A stretch of DNA of 64,000 bases from Prunus persica (GCF_000346465.2 NC_034016.1:9190027-9254026); one strand, 5' to 3'; positions 20,401 through 33,423 are shown, counted from the first letter of the stretch. Numbers and translations are program-made. The notes: generated from the letters alone by a model not told the origin.

Positions 20401-22059
20401 AACACTTAGAATTGGAGCTAAGCAAGTAAAAATAGATCACAAGCTAGAAAACATCATTGGGAAGCTTCATGATAAAATGAGAACTCGAAGTCAAGACATT
20501 GAAGAAATAAGCTACTTGTGTTATGTCTCTCAAATTGAGCCAAAAAATGTCAAAGAAACCATAGTTGACAATGATTGGATCTTAGCTATTCAAGAGGAGT
20601 TAAACCAGTTCAAAAGGAATGATGTTTGGTACTTAGTTCCCCGGCCCAAGGATGCAAATATTATTGGTACAAAGTGGATTTTTAGAAACAAGACTGATGA
20701 GAAAGGGAAGGTAATTCGCAATAAAGCTAGATTGGTTGCTCAAGGTTACACTCAAGTGGAAGGACTTGACTTTGATGAAAATTTTGCTCCCGTAGCAAGA
20801 TTGGAATCAGTAAGATTACTGCTAGCAATTGCGTGCCATCTCAAGATCAAGTTGTAGCAGATGGATGTCAAAAGTGCATTTCTGAATGGGGTCTTGCAGG
20901 AAGAAGTTTACATGGAATAGCCAACTGGATTCAAAGATCATTTTCATCCTGATCATGTTTACCGACTAAAGAAAGCATTATATGGTTTGAAACAGGCACC
21001 TCGGACTTGGTATGAGAGGTTGTCATCTTATTTGCTTCAAAATGGCTACACCAGAAGAGCAATTGACAAAACTTTGTTTGTCAAACGGGTTAAAAGTGAT
21101 TTAGTTGTTGCTCAAGTCTATGTGGATGATATTGTGTATGGTTCTACCTCAAATTTTCTAGTTTTTGAATTTCCCTGATATTATGAGTAATGAATTTGAG
21201 ATGAGTATGTGTGGAGAATTGAATTACTTTCTTGGTTTGCAAGTTCAATAACTTAAAGATGGAATGTTTCTGTCCCAAACAAAATATGCAAAGGATCTTG
21301 TCGCTAAGTTTAGTTTGGAAAGTGCCAAACCCGTGAGAAATCCCATGAGCACCACAGAGAAGCTCCACAAAGATCCCACTGGAGAACAAATTGATCAAAA
21401 GTTGTATAGAAACATGATAGGGAGTCTACTATACCTTACTGCTAGTCGTCCCGACAATTCCTTTAGTGTTGATGTTTGTGCAAGATTTCAAGCATGTCCT
21501 AAACAATCACATTTGCCTACTATTAAAAGAATGATACGATATATAAGTGGGACTTTACACTTTGGAATTCATTATTCCTTTGACTCAAATGTGGAAATTG
21601 TAGGATTTTCGGATGCAGATTGGGCTGGTAATATAGATGATAGAAAGAGCACTTCAGGAGGTTGTTTTTATCTATTAAACAACTTAGTTGCGTGCATAGT
21701 AAGAAACAAAATTGTGTCTCACTCTCCACCGCCAAGGCTGAATACTTAGCTGCTGATAGCTGCTACACACAACTGTTATGGATGAACCAGATATTGTGTG
21801 ACTGTGGTATAGTACAAGGTACGTTGATCATTTTTTGCGAAAACCAAAGGTTAATATCTCAAAGAATCTTGTTGAGAACTCTCGTACTAAACACATTGAT
21901 ATAAGGCATCACTTTATACGTGATTTGGTAGAAGATGATCTTCTTGCATTGGAATATATTCCCACTGATAAAAAACTTGTTGATATCTTCACAAAACCAC
22001 TGGATAATAATCGATATGAACATCTCAGACAATCCATTGGTGTGTGCTCCATTGCCTGA
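17452..22059 (+). pseudogene. SIRE-like gag-pol, broken into many frames
   Basis: Pieces in order: a gag start (PPYFDGENYGAWKAKMKAFL) at 17,452; a zinc knuckle CPACGEVGHIRPFC near 18,711; protease FDSGCSRHMTGD near 19,030; pre-integrase LWHRRLGHMNF near 19,408; integrase core MDLVGP...DDFTRSTW, DHGTDFEN and QQNGVVERKN (19,590-19,910); reverse transcriptase NDVWYLVPRPK to VYVDDIVYGS (20,610-21,150), with a stop after LKIKL at 20,855; RNase H SDADWAGNIDDRKSTSG (about 21,610) and KHIDIRHHFIRD (about 21,890). At least eight frame changes or stops separate the pieces, so no working polyprotein can be made. Integrity is clearly lower than in the Copia copy at 48-52 kb. Confidence 0.9.
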
Positions 22060-23532
22060 CTGTGTAGTTCTCAAAATGCCAGTAATGCATGTCTTTTGTC
22101 TGCATATGTGTCTTTCTATATATACATATATAAATTTCTTTTTAATCCCTTTGGGCTGCTACAATTCTTTTGATCTTAGATTGGATTACTATTATGGTTT
22201 CACTACTCCATTAGATATAAGGTGGTATTTTGTCTATCGAAACTTGATATTGATATTCCCTATTTTGTCTGTTTTGTCATGTCTCAGTTTCTCACTATCT
22301 CAAGTGTTTGTGGGGGTACGAATTCATGATCAATCATACCTTGCTAATTAGTGGGGCACTTGCGCTAGTTTTTTCCCTACTCTGGTTGACCATAAGCACT
22401 TGGCTTAAAAAAAAGAAAAGAAAAAGGGAGTGCATGTACTGAAATTACAATAATATTCATTTGGTCTCTTGTCTACGCCTTGCAGTAGAAAGTTCGAAGT
22501 TACAAGGCACACGGTGAGACAACCGCTAGCAATAATGTGTCTCAAATAAATGATGCAAGGCACACAACAAAGATATGTAAACATCTCACCGTTGTGACAA
22601 CCGCTAGTAATAATGTGTCTCAAATAAATGATGCAAGGCACACAATGAAGATATGTAAACGTCTCACCGTTGTGACAACCGCTAGTAATAATGTGTCTCA
22701 AATAAATGATGCAAGGCACATAACAAAGATACGTAAACGTCTCACCGTTGTGACAACCGCTAGTAATAATGTGTCTCAAATAAATGATGCAAGGCACACA
22801 ATGAAGATATGTCAACGTCTCACCGTTGTGACAACCGCTATCAATAATGTGTCTCAAATAAATGCTGCAAGGCACACAACGAGGATATGCAAATGTCTAA
22901 ACATTGTGACAACTGATAGCATATGTGTCAATTATTAGTTTGGTACTCTCATTTCATTGCTTTAATAGAAATTTACATAACTTCCAGTGTTTGGACAAAA
23001 CAGTTGGTTTGTATGGGCTCTTTTGGTTTGTAAGGGGTGTTGAATATGGTACCTAAATATGGTTCCTTGGCTTTCTAATTTTTAAATTTCCTCTTATCTC
23101 CTGTGGTTTTAGTTAAACTAAATGGAGTATCCTGTATGATATGCCTAAGAGGAACTAGTGCTGCACTTTGGGATTGGCATTCTATTTCTATTTATCTCAT
23201 GCATAGCTATCTCTTTCTCTCCTTACTGGCAATTTGGACTACCAGTTACTGGCATGGCATACCTTAGCTATGTGATCATTGATCCGCTGCCTTTGATCTC
23301 TGTTCATTGGTTTATTTGGCTTTCCCTTGACAAAAAGGGGGAGTAGTAATATGTTTTGTGTTTGTTAGATTCAGGGGGAGAATCTGTTTTATAGATCTTT
23401 TAAAATCCTCTACAAATATATCTTTTGTGCTTCACTGGTAGTTTGTGCTTGTGCAGATAAATGCAATCCTCTGGAACGGCTATTAATTCTTTTCATTGAG
23501 AATTTTGTCTAGGAAATGCCAAAGGGGGAGAT
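22060..23532 (+). other. Post-pol 3' region of the SIRE-like element
   Basis: About 1.5 kb lies between the end of pol and the 3' LTR. SIRE-type elements often carry an env-like ORF here. I see only short hydrophobic frames (for example 21,935-22,351 and 23,158-23,346) with no convincing domain, plus a 78-bp tandem array. GGGGGAGAATCTG near 23,374 resembles a second polypurine tract. Confidence 0.55.
22503..22925. repeat. 78-bp minisatellite, five copies
   Basis: AATAATGTGTCTCAAATAAA recurs at 22,531, 22,609, 22,687, 22,765 and 22,843, exactly 78 bp apart. Because 78 is a multiple of three, open frames run through it on both strands and give 26-residue protein repeats. These are most likely a by-product of the unit length. 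Confidence 0.93.
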
Positions 23533-24326
23533 TGAAAGTGTATTTTTAGTTGGCTATTTCCTAGCAAATGTAAAGAGTCTGTAAGTTGGTTATTCCTAGA
23601 TAAGGAAGAGGTTTAAATAAGGAAGAGGTGTAAAGTCTATACAAATCTGCATAGAGTCTTAAATAAGGAAGAGGTTTAAATAAGGAAGAGGTGTAAAGTC
23701 TATACAAATCTGCATAGAGTCTTAAATAAGGAAGAGGTTTAAATAAGGCCAATCTCTTTGTTTATTAGGTAAAAGAGTTAACCTAGTATATAAAGGGTTG
23801 GGTTGGAAGTCTTTCGATTTGAACCTCCATTTTGCACTATAATCAAAATCGTGAGATTGTTTTACAAGATCAAGGGAGAGAGATAAAAGCCCATTAGGTT
23901 CTTAGATTTATCTAGATGACAGTCTAAGAGCATAACATATCATTCATTCATCATGGAACGTTGTGGAAGCTTTGCTTGTGAGGAATATCAACCTGTGTGA
24001 ATTGGTGTTCGTCAAAGAGAAAGTGAAGAGGACGTGTTCGTACAAGACAAGAGTATTTGATCAATATTCGTTTGTAGTGTACGAAAGTATCAATTGAGTC
24101 TTGTATATGTCCTTAAGTTTTTAGTGAAAGTGGCTGTATGCCTTGAGGTTTTTCTCTCCTGTGTGGAGGGTTTTTTCCTCGTGCGAGATTTCGTATAAAT
24201 ACTTTGTCTTCGTTTATTTTCTTAGTTTGTTGTGTTTTGATTTTTGCTATGTAGTACAAGGATTGAATCACATATCAATCCTGCATATTGCATTTTAACA
24301 TTGATCCATCCAGGTTTACAATTACA
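23533..24326 (+). repeat. 3' LTR of the SIRE-like element
   Basis: The LTR is 794 bp and nearly co-linear with the 5' LTR, including the 63-bp U3 repeats. GTATATAAAGGG near 23,787 is a TATA candidate. It ends ATTACA at 24,326, followed by ACATC. Confidence 0.88.
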
Positions 24327-25725
24327 ACATCCTATAATGTGTCACATATGTGCCTAAGTCCATATGGTCAAATCCCTTTTGAATTTCCAATTCAGATGGG
24401 ACCTTTAATTAAAGTTTCATAACTTTAATTAAATAATTAAAGTTTCATAACTTTAATTAAATAATTAAATTAATCTAATCAATTTAATTACTCTAGTGAC
24501 TTGACTAATTCAATCACTCAATTGTCTAATGAGGGTTGGTCCTGGTCATCCTTAGTTGACCGTGTCAAGTGTCGGGTCAACCATTTGACCTTTGACTTTT
24601 GACTTTTGACTTTGACCTTTTACTTTCACATTGACTTTGTCCTAGTCACAAAATCATTCATTCTCTTCATAATTTCCCAATCGATTCCTTTTCGGTGTGC
24701 GATCTTATAGGTTCTAATTAGTGAGGCAGTAGGTATGAATGATTCACTTTGAATCAAGTGTGAATTGTATCCCTTCATACAATTCTCCCTATTGGCGAAG
24801 GCTAATTATAAGTAGTTCTTACAAGGCTTCTACAAGCCATGTGTGACACCTAGTAGTATGTCATGGCTACCCAAGCTCAAAAGATTTCATTTAGAGGACC
24901 TAGTCAGTTTGTGATTACAATGTAATTCGATCCTTCTCTAATTCAATACTCAATGTCATATTCTTAGGATATAGTAAACTTGTGTCAAAATCCCTAATAT
25001 GACATCTCTAGATTATATGATTCAATTTGATGAAATTGAAAACGTTCTTGTTTCAATTTCCATCCAATATTTTGGACAAATATTCACAAATCATATCTTT
25101 AGAGTATTCTCTCTTCTTACTAAGAGCAGAGATTTCTTGTTGTACATTCACTTGTCTCTGCGTACACGCTGAGAATCCTGAGGAACACCTTTAAGTCACA
25201 TCATTTTGATACGACCGTATAATGCTCTCAAAGAGAAACAACATATACACAAGACAACTATGATGTCTCAGGTCTAAGGATTAATTTGCATTATCACAAC
25301 TTAGAATTCTTTGTTTGACACTTGTGAGTAAGACTTCCATACAAGAATTCCAGAGTTGATCGCTTTCAATGGACTCCATCTTCTATAAAGCACCTACACA
25401 TCTGTCCCAGTGTCTCTACACGAATGACTTGAGATTAGTTATCCTCCCAATTGAGCAGACATAATGTGTACTAGTCTTTGCAGGTCACGATTGTCCAATT
25501 GGCGATCCTATGACCAGGAACATTTTAGGATACGATATTTATATATATGGAAAGGTCTCGTGCATCTAACTTCTTTAGACCACTTTCCATTTATATCTTC
25601 ATCCATGAACTTGTTACTTTGTGTACGTTATGTATCTAAAGCAACGTTCTTGCCCTTTTGATTATTATATATTATTTCCTTAGAATTATCCATTTTATAT
25701 TGGCTTCTAGGGCATATATCTAACA

Positions 25726-27724
25726 GTCTCCCACTTGCACGTAAAGCCAATCAGCCACACAATATATTTTACCTTGAGAGCTTATCAAGCCATAGCCTAT
25801 GTGTTCTAGGCTTTTTTTATCTTTGCTATATCAACTTTCTTATGCAACTTAGAGACAATCGACGTCATGAGTAACCAACTCATTTATATAACATTTTCTC
25901 CAAATTTTGGATGCCTAATGAGACTTCAGTTCCTCGGCTTGAGCTATTGCCTCATGAGAATTTCTCTTACTATAAGAGCATTGATCTTTCATGGTAGGAA
26001 CTACTCCTATACAGGAGATTTTTCTATTCATCCAAAATGTGTTGATGTATCAACTTCTCTTGCATAGATATGTACTGCTTTTGGTCATGAACTATGTTAC
26101 AAGGTCCAAGATTATCTAGGACAACTTTCTAGAGTTTGTTTCCTATAATATAGGAACTAGGATCCGACCAAAGTCACTCAGGTGTACGCTTTCACCCTGA
26201 TGCTCTAATACTATTCTCTTAGCATATTTCGCCCTTCGTCTTATTTATGTTTCTCTAACATAAAAGATATACTTATCAGTTGTCCAGGTTCTGATCCTGG
26301 GTATCATCTTATTGTCTTTAATATACAGTTGCATTAAGTGCAACTTGCTGTAGTATCTTGGTCATATCATATATGATCGTATACTTATATGATAAGTACA
26401 TGAACTTTTCATTCATTTCTTTTAGATTTCTTTTGAAGAAGACTTCACTTGGTGATGGCATTTTCTCTTAAACTTTGAACGAGCTCCCACGTTTCCTTTT
26501 GTAATATAACCATTTCTAAAATGCTTTATTCAAGATACCATTTATCTTGGTAGTTTAAATGTGGTGAGTCAACCAAAAAGAGTTGAATTGTCACTTCGAT
26601 AATTTGTTGTGGCTTACAACCAATCATTCCACTTGTTTCACAACAAGCATCCATTAACTCTTTGATGGATACGACATCCTTTAGGTGATATAGGATGTTC
26701 CACAAGTTTACCTTTCAAACTATAATGTTCTAAACTTTATAACAATTTCAATCTCATTACCGTCCAATTGGACTTATCAAATATTTTGTTATCCTTGGGG
26801 TTACGACGTAAGCAGGGATTTCGATGACTTATCATAAAAGATTTATATTTTATTATCCTTTGTGATAAAGATCATCCATTGAGATATCTTGTAAAGAAAA
26901 CTCCTTATCTCTTAAGATATATCTTGTTTAAGAATTAACCCTTCATAACAATTAAAAGAGTGTTGATGCCCTCTAAATGATTTCCCTTTTCTTTGTTTTT
27001 TTGAAATCCTAAATCTCTTGGATTTCGGATTTAGTAAAGTCCAACCGTGAGCGATCAACGGTGAATGCTATAGAAAGACAATGGATACCATTCCATTCCT
27101 TATCTTATACAACTCATGTATCTCCATTCTAGTTCATAACTTAGATTGTTTGGATTTCTCAATTTCCAGATGCAACTCATAGGTAAGAGTTGGAACCTTT
27201 AAAGAATCACACATTGCTTATCCTATGAATATTATCTTGATTGTGAAATCTAAAACTTTTAGAAATCATTCTTGTATTAGATTTACCATATCTCAATATT
27301 CTAAACAACTAATGTAAGAACAGTTTCATACATTCATCTCACAAAGCATATAGAGATCAAACTTTATATTACCATAATACGAATAGTCATATATAAAGCA
27401 AACTAGTGGTTATTTCATACAAACCATAAAGCAAACTAGTGGTTATGTCATACAAACCATAAAGCAAACTAGTGGTTATGTCATACAAACCATAAAACTA
27501 TCTTCTAAAACATGAAGATAGCAAGCAAGTTCTTTATACATGCCAAATAAACTAAATAAGTTCATAAGTTCTAAAAGATCTCCATAAACAAATAAAATCT
27601 TGCTTGACGATTCCAAATCCTAGCAATCTTCATCTCTATGAGCTTCCTACTTATTCTATGTCTGTACAACACCATGACCTACAATAGATCAAGGTATAAA
27701 CATTTACTTAGAACTTCAGTGACA
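25726..27724 (-). other. Non-coding interior of the TR-GAG-like element
   Basis: No pol domain is seen on either strand; the sequence is AT-rich with stops in all frames. A 33-bp tandem repeat sits at 27,393-27,492 (AACTAGTGGTTATGTCATAC at 27,401, 27,434 and 27,467). Confidence 0.55.
27393..27492. repeat. 33-bp tandem repeat, three copies
   Basis: AACTAGTGGTTAT recurs at 27,401, 27,434 and 27,467 with near-identical flanks. Confidence 0.9.
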
Positions 27725-28551
27725 TATTAAGTTGTACCTTCAGCTCGGTTGTCCTTTAGGCTAGCTAAGTAAGCCTGGCAATTCCTTTACCAGTGTCCGT
27801 CTTTCCCACCATGGAAACACTGTCCTTTCGCCTCTTTTCCTTCTTCCTGATTCTTCTTGCTGGCATTGAATTTGCCTTTACCCTTATTACCGGGCTTAGT
27901 AGAAGAAGTTGAACCCTTGTCAAAAACAGCAATGGTCCCATTCCCTCCTTCTCTCTTGAAGATCTTTCCAGCAGTCACATACATGTTCAACAGCTTTGAG
28001 ACAATGTGCACCATCTTTCCCATGTTGTAGTTTATAATAAACTAGGAGAAGGAATCAGAAAGGGACCCAAGGAAGATGTCGGTGGCCGAGTTGCAGTCTT
28101 GTGGACTGTTAAGACTTTCTAGCTGCTCAGTGAGTCCTATCATCTTCAATTCATGTTGGTGGACTGGGGCTCCCTTAACCATCCTGGTCTTCAAAAACTC
28201 ACATATAGCGCTGAAGCGTCTGTTGCATGTGCCTTCTGCATAAAGCTCTTAGAGATGAGATATTATGTCAGCAGCATGCATCATATGCTCATGCTATTTC
28301 TGGAGCTCCTCATTCATGGAAACCAGAATGTAGCACTTAGCCTGGCAATCATCATCCACGTGCTTGTCATACTTAGCACGTACTTCCTCATAAGCATCTT
28401 CAGCAGGGGCCTCTATGTCAGGAGCTTGCTCTAGTACGTACACAATCTTCTCAATTGTCATGAATATGTTGAGATTACGGTATCATGTTCGAAAGTTATG
28501 GCCCTCTAGACAATGTTTGTCCAAGAGTTGGGCAAATGCTGATCCATACAT
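27725..28551 (-). pseudogene. Copia gag relic with defective zinc knuckle
   Basis: The minus-strand frame from an ATG at 28,551 reads AQLLDKHCLEGHNF, then YRNLNIFMTIEKIVYVLEQA, VDDDCQAKCYILVSMNEELQ and LLNMYVTAGKIFKREGGN, matching Copia gag (UBN2-type). At least four in-frame stops break it. The knuckle reads CFHGGKDGHWKRNC, separated by one stop; the second cysteine of C-x2-C-x4-H-x4-C is replaced by glycine. It would not make a working capsid. Confidence 0.75.
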
Positions 28552-29328
28552 ATCTACAAATACATATAGCTAAGTGTTAGATTGATTTTAGATTTACCAT
28601 TGACTCGGGTCTTTAAGTCAAAAGGTAACCCCCACTATTTTTGGCAAATTCTCATATTCCTCAAGATGGAATCTAAGAGTTTTGGTTAAAACTCTTAGTG
28701 GGATGGGAGGCTCCCTATTATCCGAATCACTGCACCATAATAGGATCTAAGGATACTTTGGACAATAAAGAGAAGGTGCGTTTGCCTCTTCACATCTTGA
28801 TGTGATTACCCATTGCATTCGGCCTCAAGCAAAAGTGAACCCCCGAATGTTATCGTGAAGTCCCATTGTACTAGTTAAGTCTTAGCCCACCATGTTTGCT
28901 TAGTATAGGAATCAAACATGAAACCTCATTATATTAGAATGTTGGCCTATGCTTATTCCTACCTTTGCAACATCAAACGCATGAAATGGACCCCTCCTAA
29001 ACATGCGTCGTTGCTGTCAACTTCCTATGTCTGAGGCAAAACTTCACAAGTGTCATGCTCATTTGGAATCCATCGTGGTGGAAGGCCATGCAAAGGACAT
29101 TAAGAATGCCTCTTATTTATCGACTTAATGTTATCAATCGATTGTGGGAGTTTTGGGTCTCATCTTTTATCTTGTTTAAACACTTTAATCGTTTTGACAA
29201 CATATTGTCCTAGGACAACTTTTACTCCATTTAAACATATTAATAGTTACACTCTCACTATTTAGTTTCAAAAACTCAAATCAATTTCATAAAACTATTT
29301 TATTTTGAAATTGGGAATATGTATTATT
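28552..29328 (-). other. Leader region upstream of the relic gag
   Basis: No gene is seen. It is the 5' untranslated part of the TR-GAG-like element, continuing at 32,077-33,423 beyond the solo LTR. Confidence 0.5.
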
Positions 29329-29333
29329 ATTAA

Positions 29334-32071
29334 TGTAACACCCCGACTCCAAATTTAATGTTTATTTTAATTGATTTAACGTGAAATTACGAATTTACCC
29401 ATGGGGTAGGGGTAAATTGGTCATTTTCTTATCCGGAAGGATTTTGGGACCACGAATGGTATTTTTGGGCAGGTGGTACTGAGACGAATTCGTAGACACG
29501 CGGTAGGCTTGAAACGGAGTTGTAACGAAGATTTGGCGATCAAAACATTAATAGTGGCAAAACTATAATTATTTCGAAAAGTTTGGTAAAAATCAGATTT
29601 TTCACCTCAACACTCTCTCTCCTCGCGCGATCAGTTTTCTCTCTCTCTCCTCAGTCTCTCTCTCTCTCCGACGCCGATTCTCTCTCTCTGCGATTCTCCC
29701 AGCACCAGCCACCGCCAGGCACGCCACCGGTCTCGATTGACTCCCCTTGACGTCCCGGTCAAGACCTGCCCGCTTTCCCCGTCGGAAACAACGAATTTCG
29801 GCCACGAGCTCGACTGGTTTGAACCGGAGCTTTTCCGTCGCCACACCGCCGTCTCCGCCGCCCAAACCCGGTGAGAGAGGTATGGTTTCTTCCTCTTTTT
29901 CCGAGTTCTAGCTGACTGATGCATAGGTTTGGACCGATTTGTCGTCTATAAAACCGATTTGAAACCTAGGTTTTGGCCGAATTTCAAAGTGAAATTCCGG
30001 CCAGTTGCCGTCCGAATTGGACCTTCCCGTAGTTGTATGAAGTGATCCTGACCTTGAGTAGAAGCTAGGATAGGAAGGGTGAGCTCAGGTGTGGAGTTTT
30101 TCCGTCACCGGAATTTACTCTACACACCCACGCACTGCCGGCTCGTGTGGCGGTGCGTGGGAGAGGCTGGTGAAGTTACAATTTGACCCGATGAGATCCT
30201 TAGGTTGTCACGAGTGCATAGGAATTCGTGGATCTCAATTCGGACGTTGTTTGACTATCGAACGAATTTTCGCATATTGTGCGTTATCCGGGTTCGATAG
30301 GTTCTGACTGTTAGATCTTTTCCAAGTTAAAATATGTTGTTCTAGGTATTCCTAGGACCGTATAGGACCTCACGGATTATGAATCGGAGTCCCGGATGTT
30401 CCGATTCAATAATGCAAAGTTTGCGGGTTAGCGATAACCGTACAATCGTGAACGATTCCCAAACCTGTAATCGGACCTTAGGATACCTTCTTCAACATGC
30501 ACGTACTGGGAGTTTGGGGAATTAAGTATTTAATTTGTGATTTCCGCTTCGACGTAATTTTATATTAATTAAAGGTTCGTATCTCGAAATATGTGTTTCG
30601 ACTGCACGTACTCAGCAGGCAGGACCCTCACGTGGTCAGGCAGCGTGGGAATATTTGTGAGTAGACTTTGCTTTCAATCATATGCATGGTTTTCTTGACG
30701 AAAGATTTATGCATAATGTTTTTAATGGTTTATTGAATATATTATATTCATGAGTTGAATTTGATGTTTGTATAACGCTTTGGCAATATATTGTGAGTTG
30801 GGCATTTTTGGGTATCGAGAGTGTATTTTATAAGGATTTTGGAGAAGTATATATATATATTCTCTATAGACGAGATACTTGGGTTGTTGAAGTGTGTTGT
30901 GGAAGAACTTGATTATAAATGGGTTGTTGAGAGAAGTTGTATGATTACACTATGTAAGTACCTTCCCCAGTTATTAGACTTCCAACACGCGGAGTTGGAT
31001 GTTCCGGCGTGTAGGAAGAATAGGTTATCCGTCTCACTCGCGGCGTTGGATGTTCCGGCTTGTGAGACACTTTTCATATGCTGCGTTGGATGTTCCGGTG
31101 TATGGAAAGACTCTGTATAGTGTTTAGGGTCATTACTCATGGCGTTGGATATTCCGGTGTGTGATGATCCAGTCTGCGCGTGTAGGACATAGTTTGGGAG
31201 CTACACATGGTGTTGGATGTTTCAGTGTGTGAGCTTTGGAGTTTCGTCCCCCGGTTGGACCGCTCATCCCTAGACGCAGGATAGCACCTGGAAATCTTGC
31301 GGACTAGTCAAACGATCCCCCAGTTGGATTGTTTCCCCGGTACCTAGGTAGTGTGATGAGTATATCGTATAGCTATGTATAGTTATATTTATATATATAT
31401 ATATATATTTATATGTATATCTATAGTTGGGAGTGTGAAGAAATTAGAGTTTTTAAGTGGTTTGGCGGGAGTTGCAAGATTGAGAGAATGGGGTTTATGA
31501 AGGAGATGACTTGTGTTTGAAGAATTTTTAAATGAATTATGTTTTGAGTAATTAAATAATGAATTGTGAACCTGCATGTCTTGAGCATTATTTTTACACG
31601 GTGGGGTTACTATATTGTTTTTAACTGCTAATCTTGTTTTTGTCCACTCACATGTTTTTTGTTTTGCGCCCCCCAGCCAGTAGTCGCTCCAGGAAACGCG
31701 CAAGTGGTGTACGAGGCTCGAACTATGAACCTTCCTAGTTAGGATTTGAGTAATTTCTTCTACTCAATTGTTCTTATAATCTAAATTCAGTGGATGCTCT
31801 GTTATCGCCCATGGTAGATTTTATTTGTGAGGCCGGAGACCATTTAGTATGTTTTGATGAATTATGAAAGCATACTGCTGGTTGAGATTTTTATTTTATG
31901 TATGTTACAGGTTGAAATTTTTATTGGGTTTGCTTAAATTACAGGGGAGACTCTGCCAAAATTTTGGTAGAGAGTCTCGGTTTTTAGTAAGTGGGCCCGG
32001 CATCTGGAATATGTTGGAACAATGACGGGGTCCGCTTTGGTTTCCGGGAAATTCCGGGGCGGGTCCTGTCA
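29334..32071 (+). mobile_element. Solo LTR of a Del/Tekay-like Gypsy element (2.7 kb)
   Basis: The LTR begins TGTAACACCCCGACTCC and ends GGGCGGGTCCTGTCA. Identical 5-bp duplications ATTAA flank it (29,329-29,333 and 32,072-32,076). There is no internal region, so it arose by LTR-LTR recombination. It contains a CT-rich stretch at 29,605-29,900, with spurious arginine/serine-rich ORFs on the minus strand, and a decayed tandem repeat at 30,985-31,235. Assignment to the Del group rests on LTR length and the CACCCCG start. Confidence 0.88.
30985..31235. repeat. Degenerate tandem repeat in the solo LTR
   Basis: GTTGGATGTTCCGG occurs five times (the last two copies changed by one or two bases) at irregular 45-70-bp spacing, each followed by a GTGT-type motif. 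A further form, CCCCNGTTGGA, appears just downstream. Confidence 0.8.
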
Positions 32072-32076
32072 ATTAA

Positions 32077-33423
32077 CGAAATACCTTTTGTATTTCTTAA
32101 GTATGGTTAAATAGTTTTCTATAGGCTCATGGATGATTATGGACTTTTCATTTTCAATTCAACATCAAGCGAAGATGTTGAATCTAGGTCTTGGGTGGGT
32201 GATTGATTTTATTACGCGTTTTAACTTCTTTAAAACGTTCATGATTGGGGGCATTGGACAACAAGACTATTCTCCTTTGTCTCCTTCTTGCGCTCCCTTC
32301 TTCCTAATCTCTATAGAAGACTCATGGCCCAATGGACCTTGAGGGAATTGTGTTTAGAGGGAGATAGAAATTACATAAGAGAATGAGAGAGGAGAAGTAT
32401 GCAAGCTTCTATTTAATTTACAAACCAATTGCTAATTTATGCAACCTCAAAAAAATAAAATTAGTTACAATCCATCCACTCAATCAAACCCATTCTTCTA
32501 ATGAATTAACGGCCAAGCACATAGCTTAATTTGATTTTTGGGGCCTTAAGTCCATAATCATCCTTATTCCAATAATTTAATCAAATTAAACAATAAAGGA
32601 TATGATACATTAAACAATTGAGACTTTAGAACCTATGGGCTTATTTCCAATGGAACATTTAAATCAAACATAAAATTTTAATGTTTCACTAAAAGACAAA
32701 ATAGTTTTGTTTTTAGTGTATTAGGGAAAAAATTGCAATTTCAAAAGTTGTGGGCCAAAACCGAAAATACTACATTTTAAATTTGGACCCAACATTTTTA
32801 TGTAATTGCATGAAGACCCAAAATGGGTATCATCTTTGTCGCTGCCAAAATTTCAAGGGGGAGGGGAGGTTTTGTGTGTGTGGTCCCATTTGTCATGACA
32901 TTCTAAATTATACCCATAAAGTATCTTTATTCTCATTGGCCAATTTCAAAAGATGAAATGGCAATGAGATACACAAGGTACAATCCTATGGCCCTTGTCA
33001 TAAAATGTTTTTGACTAACATGTAACCATCATATCTCATACAATTTCATGAATCAAAAGGCAATATTCTCTAGGGATCAACAATAATTTTTCATAAAAAT
33101 CTCAAGAACATAAAGAACATTCTTATTGTATCAAAACTTTTTTATAAAATCATATAAAATCCTAAAATCTTGGAAAATCATATTTGTGTTTAGAATTTCA
33201 AGACCAACACAACAATGTATATTAGATAAGCATGAAAAACACAAAAGACCAAAAATCCAAAGATGCCACCACCCCTTTTTGTCCATTTTGAAAAATCTCT
33301 TTCATGCAACATCCAAAATTCCAAGTATCAAGCATACATGTGAATCAATCATGAAAGATATGACATGTTATAAACTAAGCCCATATTCTTTCTAAAACTC
33401 AAAAGGGTGCACCTCTATACTTT
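32077..33423 (-). other. Leader region of the TR-GAG-like element next to its primer site
   Basis: Non-coding on both strands as far as I can read; ORFs of 68-89 codons here match nothing I know. It ends at the primer-binding site. Confidence 0.5.

Larger units (their letters stand above)
16606..24326 (+). mobile_element. Full-length degenerate SIRE-like Ty1/Copia retrotransposon
   Basis: LTRs at 16,606-17,398 and 23,533-24,326 start TGAAAGTGTATTTTTAG and end TTTACAATTACA. The primer site TGGTATTAGAGCGG starts at 17,401, and the polypurine tract AAAGGGGGAGA ends just before the 3' LTR. The flanks ACATT and ACATC form a 5-bp target duplication with one mismatch. The domain order is gag, zinc knuckle, protease, integrase, reverse transcriptase, RNase H, so it is Copia. 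The LTRs differ by a few percent by eye, and pol carries many stops and frameshifts. Confidence 0.9.
15982..25725 (-). repeat. 3' LTR of the TR-GAG-like Copia, interrupted by a SIRE-like element
   Basis: The LTR starts (minus strand) TGTTAGATATATGCCC at 25,725 and ends AATATTCCCTTCA at 15,982. The SIRE-like Copia occupies 16,606-24,326 inside it. About 335 bp at its end (15,982-16,320) match the 5' LTR at 33,439-33,776. A cluster of TTGAC motifs lies near 24,560-24,645. The minus ORF at 16,133-16,426 is LTR sequence, not a gene. Confidence 0.75.

Noticed and set aside
22405..22938. ORFs of 133 and 156 codons with perfect 26-residue protein repeats
   Set aside because: The 78-bp DNA unit is divisible by three, so repeated open frames appear on both strands without selection.
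29602..29924. Arg-rich ORFs on the minus strand
   Set aside because: They are antisense to a CT-rich part of a solo LTR; compositional artefacts.
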